Positions 27,598 to 35,216 of a DNA stretch of 64,000 bases are shown here, one piece after another; position 1 is the stretch's first letter, and each line of letters opens with the position of its first letter. The stretch lies in assembly GCF_005048855.1 (NCBI RefSeq), contig NZ_SUME01000004.1, positions 372,001 through 436,000 on the forward strand, read 5' to 3'. The notes below the pieces were generated by a model that saw only the letters and a program-made list of their open reading frames with translations, searched no databases and was not told where the DNA came from. The translations under genes were made by a program, and so were the position numbers. Origin of the DNA: Sphingobacterium olei (GTDB lineage Bacteria > Bacteroidota > Bacteroidia > Sphingobacteriales > Sphingobacteriaceae).

Positions 27598-29217
27598 ATG
27601 GCTATGAAGAAAATATCTATAAGCAACATTGGAAAGATGTTAATACTTGTATTACTGTTTTCCACATCATTTATATCCTGTACGGATAAATTTGAGGCAT
27701 ATAACACCAATCCACACGAGGCAACAGAAGAGATGATGACGCATGATAACCTGAAAACGGGTGCTTTTTTTACACAGATGCAGCGTAACGTGGTATTGTT
27801 TAAAGACGGTACCAACTCGGATTCGGACTATCAGGTTTCACAAGGTCTTACCAGTGACATTTATTCGGGTTACCTTGCCCCCACCGGTAGTTGGTATGGT
27901 GGCGTTCATAATGGGTCCTATTATTTTATTACCAACTGGCTAGAAACTACATTTCGTTCAGGTTTTTCCTCCATCATGCCGGCATGGCAATCCATTGTCC
28001 AGATAGCAAATGAACAAGGTCTTCCTGAGGTAGCAGCGCTAGCGACGATCATCAAAGTAGAAGGCATGCATCGGGTCGCTGATACGTACGGCCCATTACC
28101 TTATATCAACTACGGGAGTGGCTCTTTGGCAAACAATTATGATGGCTTAGAAGACATCTATAATAAGTTTTTTGAAGAATTAGCAACTTCCATTACTGTG
28201 CTGACCGATTTTACACTGGCTAATCCTAATGGTAGAGTTCTAGAGAAATATGATCTTGTATACAGCGGTGATGTGAATAAATGGGTGAAATTTGCAAACA
28301 CCCTGCGATTACGTCTAGCATTACGTATCGCTTATGCGAATGCGGCAAAGGCGAGGGAAGAAGCAGAAGCGGCGGTGTCAAATCCGATTGGTCTGATTTC
28401 GCAAACACAGGAACGGGCGTCACTTAAGCACACCTCTAATCTTGTTTATTATCATCCACTCTTTGAAATCGCGTATAACTTTAATGCTGGAGAGGTAAGA
28501 ATGGGCGCCACCATGGACGCCTATATGAATGGGTATCAGGACGCAAGGAGACCCCGTTATTTTAAACCGGCTGTCGACGGAGCATATCACGGTGTTCGCC
28601 AAGGCATTGTTACATCGGTGTGGACTCCCTATGTAGGCAATCAGATATCCAACCTCAATGTAGACAATGGAACAACTGAAATCGTATGGATGACTGCTGC
28701 GGAGTCTTATTTTCTGCGGGCTGAAGGTGCACTTCGAAATTGGAATATGGGAGGGGCATCACAAGGCTTTTACGAAAGCGGAATCGCGGTATCTTTTGAG
28801 GAGAATGGAGCCGTGGGCGCACAGGACTACATCGGAAACAACACCCTTCAACCCATTGCATTCACGGATAATGCAGAAGGTTCAACTTTCCACGCTGCTG
28901 CTCCAAGTACGATCACCATCGCCTGGAATGCGGGGGATTCGTTTGAACGGAACCTCGAACGGATCATTACACAAAAGTGGCTTGCACTTTATCCCGATGG
29001 GCCGGAAGGCTGGGCAGAATTCCGCCGTACAGGATATCCAAAGCTCATCCCTGTTGTAGTAAACAACAGTACATCTATCAACCGGGATGTCCAAGTGCGG
29101 CGAATTCCTTATCCACAATCCGAATATAATAACAATCGTGCGGGTGTTTTGTCTGGTGTTTCCAAACTGATGGGACAGGATAACGGCGGAACAAAATTGT
29201 GGTGGGATAAAAAGTAA
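27598..29217 (+). CDS. SusD-like lipoprotein (SusD-like_2 type) of the N-glycan locus
   Basis: The binding partner of the preceding SusC. It is a 539-residue lipoprotein with lipidated Cys28 (TSFISC). It belongs to the SusD/RagB superfamily branch whose members start DKFEAYNTNP and carry the WGDIPY-like segment (here TYGPLPYINYG) and the KWVKFANTLRLRLALRIAYAN helix. The C-terminus has WAEFRRTGYPKL, also typical. It is paired and surely co-transcribed with SusC. By context it would bind glycans released by the GH18 enzyme encoded next (inferred). Confidence 0.92.
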   Translation: MAMKKISISNIGKMLILVLLFSTSFISCTDKFEAYNTNPHEATEEMMTHDNLKTGAFFTQMQRNVVLFKDGTNSDSDYQVSQGLTSDIYSGYLAPTGSWYGGVHNGSYYFITNWLETTFRSGFSSIMPAWQSIVQIANEQGLPEVAALATIIKVEGMHRVADTYGPLPYINYGSGSLANNYDGLEDIYNKFFEELATSITVLTDFTLANPNGRVLEKYDLVYSGDVNKWVKFANTLRLRLALRIAYANAAKAREEAEAAVSNPIGLISQTQERASLKHTSNLVYYHPLFEIAYNFNAGEVRMGATMDAYMNGYQDARRPRYFKPAVDGAYHGVRQGIVTSVWTPYVGNQISNLNVDNGTTEIVWMTAAESYFLRAEGALRNWNMGGASQGFYESGIAVSFEENGAVGAQDYIGNNTLQPIAFTDNAEGSTFHAAAPSTITIAWNAGDSFERNLERIITQKWLALYPDGPEGWAEFRRTGYPKLIPVVVNNSTSINRDVQVRRIPYPQSEYNNNRAGVLSGVSKLMGQDNGGTKLWWDKK

Positions 29218-29244
29218 CTAACCAAACAATAAAGCTATTGAAAG

Positions 29245-30300
29245 ATGAAGAATATTTTTAATACAAAGTTTTTAAGTGCCTTATGGATGGTAATGGGGCT
29301 AATGACGGGTTGCGATACCGAAATAGAAAAGCTAGAGATTCAAAAATTAAAAACCTATGATGAGCAATATTTTGCTAATCTCAGGACCTATAAAAAATCT
29401 GATCATCAGATTGCGTTTGGATGGTTTGCGGCCTACGCGCCTATTGAAGGTGTTGGCGGTTACAAAGATCCGGCCTCATGGGGCGAGCGAATAAAGGGTA
29501 TCCCGGATAGCTTAGACATCTGTTCACTATGGGGTGGTATACCAAGCAACGATCCGAATAGTCACCTGTATGCTCCCGTGGCCTATGCTGATTTGCAATA
29601 TGTGAGAGAAAACTTGGGTACCCGTTTTGTTGTACCTACTATTGTCCGGATGAACAAGGTTATTACCCTGAAAGACGGTCGGGAATATGATCTTCGGGAA
29701 AACCAAAACGACGAAGGCATTAAAGTATATGCGCAACAGTTGGTAGATGATGTGTTGGATTATAACCTCGATGGTGTAGATCTCGATTATGAACCGGAGG
29801 GAGATTGGCTACAGGGGGCAAACTTTACCAAAATGGTCGAGTATATCGGACAGTTTTTTGGTCCTAAGGGAATGTATCCCGATAAATTGCTCATTGTTGA
29901 TTTCTATTCGCAATATCCCCCCTCGGAAACTGAACCTTATGTAGATTACTTTATCCGCCAAGCATACACACAAGGATTTGCAGAGCATTCCGCCGCTAGA
30001 TTGCAGACGTATTACAACAACATCAGTTGGGCTCCTCCGGGCAAATTTATTGTAACTGAAAATCTAGGAAGTTTTTATGAAAATGGCGGCTCACCTTTTA
30101 TTGAAGCGAATGGAAATCGATTAACGACAGATGGAACGCAGATGTATTCGCTGGAGGGAATGGCAAGATGGAATCCAACACAAGGAAAAAAGGCGGGGTT
30201 CGGCGCATTCTATTTTGATCGCGATTATTACAACGTACGGGGAATACCCTATTACAATATGCGTCGGAGTATACAGATCGCTAATCCCGCGGTACATTAG
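29245..30300 (+). CDS. GH18 endo-beta-N-acetylglucosaminidase-type lipoprotein
   Basis: A 351-residue lipoprotein (Cys23 in LMTGC) with the GH18 catalytic motif DGVDLDYE: Asp176, Asp179, Asp181 and catalytic Glu183. It lacks the chitin-binding modules and insertion domain of typical chitinases. It is similar in size to the catalytic part of endoglycosidases such as EndoBT-3987, which cut between the two core GlcNAc residues of N-glycans. It lies directly after SusC/SusD and before two DUF1735 surface lipoproteins, an arrangement like that around EndoBT-3987 in Bacteroides thetaiotaomicron. With GH92 in the same region, a high-mannose N-glycan is the most likely substrate. A chitinase-like activity is less likely but not excluded by sequence. 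Confidence 0.88.
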   Translation: MKNIFNTKFLSALWMVMGLMTGCDTEIEKLEIQKLKTYDEQYFANLRTYKKSDHQIAFGWFAAYAPIEGVGGYKDPASWGERIKGIPDSLDICSLWGGIPSNDPNSHLYAPVAYADLQYVRENLGTRFVVPTIVRMNKVITLKDGREYDLRENQNDEGIKVYAQQLVDDVLDYNLDGVDLDYEPEGDWLQGANFTKMVEYIGQFFGPKGMYPDKLLIVDFYSQYPPSETEPYVDYFIRQAYTQGFAEHSAARLQTYYNNISWAPPGKFIVTENLGSFYENGGSPFIEANGNRLTTDGTQMYSLEGMARWNPTQGKKAGFGAFYFDRDYYNVRGIPYYNMRRSIQIANPAVH

Positions 30301-30326
30301 AATAATGATATTTAAAATTTTTGACT

Positions 30327-31550
30327 ATGAATCTATTGCAAATAAAAAATAATTTAGGCATACTGGCATTGTCCATTTTGTGCCTGTTTTCGTGTACGAA
30401 AGGAGATAGGTTTGATTACGATAAGGAAGCGATCTTGCTTACCGGAACGGAGGTAAATCCTATGGTCCGATTCGTCGTGGAAAATACACCTTCGACTTAT
30501 ACGGTTACAGCTTCGGCAACTGGAAAGGTAGCAGAAGATATCTCTATCGATTTTGTGTATGACGAAACGAAATTGGAAGAGTACAATAAGAACAACAACA
30601 CTAATTTCTATGCGGTTCCTTCTGGAGCTATTGTGCTGGAAGGGAGCAGCGGTGTCATCAAAGCAGGTAGCGCCTCTTCTACAGGTATTGATATTAAAGT
30701 TGTCTCAATAGATCAATTTATAGACGGGCGTACCTATGTAATACCCATAAGTATTAAAAATGTCTCGGGAGGAAACCTTAATGTTTTAGAAAGTTCAAGA
30801 ACGATCTTTTTACGAATTTCGCGAGTTTCCAATTTCTATTCTCTAGATATGAACAATACGGCTCTCTATAGTAATTTTATATTTAACGACGACCAAGCCG
30901 TAAATCTTGATAAATATACCTATGAAGTAAAATGTTATATCAATAATTGGCACAGCACACCGGAACCTATCAGCCGTCTTTGTTCGTTTACATCCAAAGA
31001 CGAGCAGCGCTCGAACATGCTTCGTTTCGGCGAAAATGGTCAGGCCATAAATTCCCTACAATGGGTAAATCCAGGAGGAAGCCTTATCTCGAAAACCCGC
31101 TTCAATACGCAACAATGGTATACGATTTCCCTATCGTACGACGGTAGCAAATTTACAATGTATGTAGACGGTGTACCAGATTCAGAGATGGCAGGATCGG
31201 GGAATGTCACTTTTCAGCGTTTTGAATTGGGCATGTCTTGGGCCAATTATCCTTCCATGCAATATTTCAACGGAAGAATAGCGGAAGTAAGGGTATGGGA
31301 TAAGGCACTGACTTCAGGAGAAATACGAAATGGTATATGTGGCGTGGATCCGACTTCGGAAAATCTGGTTGCTTACTGGAAATTCAACGAAATGGAAGGC
31401 CACATATTTCATGACGCATCGGGCAATGGCTACGATATGGATTGGTCAAACACTTATAGAGATAACGCGGGAAATGGGGTTTTAAACAGATTCGATAAGC
31501 GAAGTGCGGTAAGATGGCTTATCGATGATAACAACAAATGTACGCAGTAA
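30327..31550 (+). CDS. DUF1735 and LamG/concanavalin-like surface glycan-binding lipoprotein
   Basis: A 407-residue lipoprotein with Cys23 (LFSC). The ATG at 30327 is preferred over an in-frame TTG at 30321. The N-terminal DUF1735 domain covers about residues 40-160 and a C-terminal LamG/concanavalin A-like lectin domain about 190-395 (YTISLSYDGSKFTMYVDG, then ...GRIAEVRVWDKAL). It starts 27 bases after the GH18 stop. Such proteins act as surface glycan-binding proteins that hold substrate near the endoglycosidase; the sugar bound is inferred only. Confidence 0.85.
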   Translation: MNLLQIKNNLGILALSILCLFSCTKGDRFDYDKEAILLTGTEVNPMVRFVVENTPSTYTVTASATGKVAEDISIDFVYDETKLEEYNKNNNTNFYAVPSGAIVLEGSSGVIKAGSASSTGIDIKVVSIDQFIDGRTYVIPISIKNVSGGNLNVLESSRTIFLRISRVSNFYSLDMNNTALYSNFIFNDDQAVNLDKYTYEVKCYINNWHSTPEPISRLCSFTSKDEQRSNMLRFGENGQAINSLQWVNPGGSLISKTRFNTQQWYTISLSYDGSKFTMYVDGVPDSEMAGSGNVTFQRFELGMSWANYPSMQYFNGRIAEVRVWDKALTSGEIRNGICGVDPTSENLVAYWKFNEMEGHIFHDASGNGYDMDWSNTYRDNAGNGVLNRFDKRSAVRWLIDDNNKCTQ

Positions 31551-31578
31551 ATTATTTTGACGATTAAACTTTTCAATC

Positions 31579-32538
31579 ATGAAAAAAATAATATTTAGTG
31601 TTTTTGGAATTTCTATCCTATTAATTAGCGCATGTTCTGATAAGGAACAGTTTGACGTTACTGGCGATACGGTCAATAGAATATTTGTAAACACACAGTC
31701 TGGCTATGTAAACGACATCACCTATAATATCATTCATACGCCAATAGGAAACATGGGCGACGAAATCAAGCTAAAGGTTCCTGTTAGTGCGACCAAGCCT
31801 ACCTCATCTGATGTAAAGGTGTCTTTCACAGTGGATCCTACCTTGCTGGATACCTATAACAGTATGAATCAAACGGGATATCAGACCGTACCTGCTAATC
31901 TTCTTGAGATCGAAGGGCAAGAGCTTACGATTACAAGCGGGAGGATGTCATCAACTGATTCATTATATATCCATATTCCCAATGTAAGTACGCTTACGGA
32001 GAGTGCATACCTTATACCGGTGCGCATTCAAACAATCTCCGGTGCGGAAAACAGTGAAATCAGTAGTAACCTGAATACCATTTTAATTCGTATTCATACG
32101 CGATCGACCAACGTATACGATGGTCCTACATCTGTTCCCGGTACGCTGATTAATGATCGCACGGGTTGGGTTGCTACTGTGAATCCTAGCCCGACAGCGG
32201 GTTCTGCCAGTAATATGTTTACAACAAGCTCCCAACAACACTGGACATTGTCGCCTTCCGTTCCGTGTGATATCACTGTAGATATGGTAACCGAAAAATC
32301 GGAAATTCAGGGGATACGGATGGTCAGTGCAAACAACTACCGCTTGTCACAGGTGGAGACTTTTACAAGTCATAACGGGAGTGACTGGATTTCCCAAGGC
32401 GTATCTGCAGTTGCCAACTCCAACAATCAATTCATTCGTTTTTACTCACCTGTAACAGCACGGTACTTACGGGTAAGTGTGTCGGGCTGGCAAAATAATA
32501 ACAATATTCGGGTAATTCAGTATCATATCTACCAATAA
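31579..32538 (+). CDS. DUF1735 and discoidin (F5/8 type C-like) surface lipoprotein
   Basis: A 319-residue lipoprotein with Cys19 (LISAC). DUF1735 covers about residues 40-165. The C-terminal 140 residues form a discoidin/F5-8 type C-like beta-sandwich (IRMVSANNYRLSQVETFTSH, then ARYLRVSVSG). It starts 29 bases after the previous gene and ends the operon before a strong hairpin. It is likely a second glycan- or glycoprotein-binding partner on the cell surface. Confidence 0.82.
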   Translation: MKKIIFSVFGISILLISACSDKEQFDVTGDTVNRIFVNTQSGYVNDITYNIIHTPIGNMGDEIKLKVPVSATKPTSSDVKVSFTVDPTLLDTYNSMNQTGYQTVPANLLEIEGQELTITSGRMSSTDSLYIHIPNVSTLTESAYLIPVRIQTISGAENSEISSNLNTILIRIHTRSTNVYDGPTSVPGTLINDRTGWVATVNPSPTAGSASNMFTTSSQQHWTLSPSVPCDITVDMVTEKSEIQGIRMVSANNYRLSQVETFTSHNGSDWISQGVSAVANSNNQFIRFYSPVTARYLRVSVSGWQNNNNIRVIQYHIYQ

Positions 32539-32589
32539 CATATAACATCACAAAAGCCTACTGCGTGTCAAAACGCCTGCCAGGCAATT

Positions 32590-32632
32590 TTATTACTGTA
32601 TAAGACAGCCTGTCTGTCTTATACAGTAATAA
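32590..32632. terminator. Perfect 19-bp inverted repeat between convergent operons
   Basis: ttattactgtataagacag (32590-32608) and its exact reverse complement (32614-32632) flank a 5-base loop. It lies between the plus-strand N-glycan operon and the minus-strand fucosidase operon, which end 136 bases apart, so it probably terminates both. A small hairpin gcctg-c-caggc sits just to its left. Confidence 0.7.
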
Positions 32633-32673
32633 TTAACGATAAACTATGTTATCTATTCTTGATACGATTGGGT

Positions 32674-33720
32674 TTACTTTTCCAAAACAATATGCTTAAT
32701 GTTTTTTCGATTATACGTATATGTTATGTGAACTAACCCCCTGCTGTCCTGAAATATTGTCGGATAGCTAAATTCGCCCTTTTCTTCATCTTCTAGTTTT
32801 ATCAGATCTATCCAGTCTATACCATCTCTCGAATAAGCTAGGTTCAGTTTTGTTCGACCTTCCCACCAATCTTTACCCGGAATATCAGGATTGTATACAA
32901 TGTAAAAAAGGCTGCCTACTCGAATCGCGTCTGTAGCGGAATTGGGATTGATAAGATTCGTTTTCTCGAGAGCTGACCATGTTAAGCCATTGTCACGAGA
33001 CCAAGCCGTAACAACTGTTCCCTCTTTACTTCGACACAAAACTTGCAATTTATCGTCAGGGTGTAGTAGAATACTGGGCTGTATCACGTTAAATTTTGAT
33101 TTTTGGTCAATAGGATAGATTTCCCATTTTTTTTGATCGCTGTCGCTGGCTTCAATATGCGCGACCCATCTATCTTCGCTTAGCTCAACGCTCGAAGGGG
33201 ATAAGACTGTGCCATCGGCTAGTTCGATAGGTTTGTTTTTGATGGGTCCCAATATGCCATGGGGGAGCTGACGTGCCGAGCTCCAAGTAATGCCTCCATC
33301 TACAGAAGTTTTTACCATACCCCACCATTCGCGGGGATTAGGACCAACTTTATAGTACAGATATATTTTTTTATCGTTTTTGAGCTTAAATAGTACGGGA
33401 TTCCAACAGGGGTACCTTAACGTATCGTTTATCACACCCTCAGCCCATACTGTTGGTTTAGTCCAATTTTGGCCATCGGAAATGGATCCCCATATGACGA
33501 CATCTTTATTGCCTTCGTGTGTGCCGCCAAACCAGCTACCTAATAATTTACCATCGGCAGTTTCCGCTATTGTTGATGCATGACACTGATTAAAATGCTT
33601 GCCTTCTTGAAACAGGTACTCTTCTTTCAAGATATTAAAGTTAGGCTTTTGTGCATGTACACACGTGGAACAAATTAGAAAAAGAAATTGAGCAGCATTT
33701 CTTATAAATATAAAACTCAC
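32674..33720 (-). CDS. BNR-repeat sialidase-like beta-propeller (COG4692-type)
   Basis: A 348-residue secreted protein starting at GTG (33718-33720), two bases after the stop of the fucosidase gene; no nearer ATG keeps the signal peptide. It has three Asp-box-like repeats (TSVDGGITW, WSRDNGLTW, YSRDGIDW) and a conserved stretch NQCHASTIAETADGKLL found in proteins annotated as predicted neuraminidases (BNR_2). These belong to the sialidase-like propeller superfamily, but I cannot locate a full arginine triad or FRIP box, so sialidase activity is unproven. Other propeller enzymes (rhamnosidase- or lyase-type) are alternatives. The neighbouring fucosidase supports a role in trimming capped glycans. 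Confidence 0.75.
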   Translation of the reverse strand: MSFIFIRNAAQFLFLICSTCVHAQKPNFNILKEEYLFQEGKHFNQCHASTIAETADGKLLGSWFGGTHEGNKDVVIWGSISDGQNWTKPTVWAEGVINDTLRYPCWNPVLFKLKNDKKIYLYYKVGPNPREWWGMVKTSVDGGITWSSARQLPHGILGPIKNKPIELADGTVLSPSSVELSEDRWVAHIEASDSDQKKWEIYPIDQKSKFNVIQPSILLHPDDKLQVLCRSKEGTVVTAWSRDNGLTWSALEKTNLINPNSATDAIRVGSLFYIVYNPDIPGKDWWEGRTKLNLAYSRDGIDWIDLIKLEDEEKGEFSYPTIFQDSRGLVHITYTYNRKNIKHIVLEK

Positions 33721-33722
33721 TT

Positions 33723-35153
33723 TTACTTTGATTTTAATTGGATAACGCTTGCATATGCCAGATCCGTTTTTGGACTTTGAATTGTAACTTTGTCTTGTTT
33801 TTTACTCCATTTTATTTTTCCCGAGTAGCCAAGTACTCTAACATCCTTAATGTCAAATCCGGCAGGTACTGTAAATTCAAAAGATGAGGGTTTCTGATAT
33901 GTATCGCCCTCGGAGAGGTGAAAAATATTGATTACTTTATTGTCTTTACTTCGGGTATAGTAATAGTCGCCTTCGTGATAAGGAGCAATAGCCCTTGTAG
34001 CAAAGACTGCTGATTCATTAACACTCATCCAAGATGCGAGTTCTGTTAAGCGGTCATATGCTGCCTGATCGAAATCTCCGTTGGGACCAGGTGCAATGTT
34101 TAACAGGTAGTTGCCACCACGTGATATAATCTTCACTAACGTTTCGACAATCGTCTTGGTTGGTTTGTATTGATCATTGGGGATATACGAAAATGAGTTG
34201 CCCATAGTGATACAGCTTTCCCAAGGAATGTCCAACGGGTGTTCTGGCACCGCTTGTTCGGGGGTTACATAGTTTTCCCACTCTCCAGGAACTGTACGGT
34301 CTACGACAATGATACCGGGTTGATTTTGGCGAGCCATTTTACCGATGCGGTCCATGTCGATATCTTGTTCCACTTTAATCGTCCGTTGCCATTCCACTGT
34401 AGGATCAATTGTTTTAAAAGGCCGAACCCAGCCGCCATCCAACCAAAGAATGTCTACTTTCCCATAGTTAGATGTCAGTTCATTTAGTTGATTGTACGTA
34501 AAGTCTTTGTATTTTCCCCAACGTTCCGGATATTTGGTCGGATCGTAGTTTACATTCCGGTCTTTCGGGGGAAAGTACGGCCACCAGTAGTATTCTGTAT
34601 GCCAATCTGGTTTCGAAAAATAAGCACCTATTTTGAATCCATCTTTTCTAAATGTATGAAAGATTTCTTTTGTGACATCTGCTTTTGGGTTTGTTGAAAA
34701 AGGGGTGTTTGCAGAGGTGATCTTGTAGTCTGATTCTTGCGTGTCAAACATCGCGAATCCATCATGATGTTTCGTTGTGAAAACGACATATTTCATACCT
34801 GCAGCTTTGGCTGCATTCGACCATTTCTGGGGATCGAAGTCCGTAGGATTAAACGTTTTCTGTAGGTTTTCGTAATTTTTGACATAGTCATAGTAGCTTT
34901 CACCATGTTCGGGTTTACGCTGTGTCCAGCCTTCGTCTTCGGGACAGAGACTCCAACTTTCTACAATACCCCATTGGCTGTACGTGCCCCAATGCATGAA
35001 TAATCCAAATTTCATGTCCTGCCAGGTTTCGAGGTTGGCAATTACCTGTGGATCGGAAGGCTTTTGATATCCTGCGGAGACGTTGTGAGCTTGTGGATAA
35101 GCAGAAAGGTGGTATAAGCTAGTAAATAATAAGATTATGCTTTTTTTTAACAT
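33723..35153 (-). CDS. GH29 alpha-L-fucosidase
   Basis: A 476-residue secreted retaining alpha-L-fucosidase. The signal peptide ends near AYPQA. The family motifs MKFGLFMHWGTYS (about residues 47-59) and TKHHDGFAMFD are present, and the catalytic nucleophile is Asp239 (LWLDGGW). The C-terminal 90 residues form a beta-sandwich. It is likely co-transcribed with the alpha/beta-hydrolase encoded 63 bases upstream and with the propeller protein encoded 2 bases downstream. It would release fucose from host-type or plant N-glycans or other fucosylated polymers; which linkage is not readable here. Confidence 0.92.
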   Translation of the reverse strand: MLKKSIILLFTSLYHLSAYPQAHNVSAGYQKPSDPQVIANLETWQDMKFGLFMHWGTYSQWGIVESWSLCPEDEGWTQRKPEHGESYYDYVKNYENLQKTFNPTDFDPQKWSNAAKAAGMKYVVFTTKHHDGFAMFDTQESDYKITSANTPFSTNPKADVTKEIFHTFRKDGFKIGAYFSKPDWHTEYYWWPYFPPKDRNVNYDPTKYPERWGKYKDFTYNQLNELTSNYGKVDILWLDGGWVRPFKTIDPTVEWQRTIKVEQDIDMDRIGKMARQNQPGIIVVDRTVPGEWENYVTPEQAVPEHPLDIPWESCITMGNSFSYIPNDQYKPTKTIVETLVKIISRGGNYLLNIAPGPNGDFDQAAYDRLTELASWMSVNESAVFATRAIAPYHEGDYYYTRSKDNKVINIFHLSEGDTYQKPSSFEFTVPAGFDIKDVRVLGYSGKIKWSKKQDKVTIQSPKTDLAYASVIQLKSK

Positions 35154-35216
35154 GTGTGTCGTATTTGGATGAAATATTATTTTTGACTTTTAAAAATACA
35201 AACTATTGATTGAACA

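Noticed and set aside
29245..30300. GH18 gene as a chitinase
   Set aside because: The single small domain, lipid anchor and neighbours (GH92, DUF1735 proteins) fit an N-glycan endoglycosidase better; not fully excluded.
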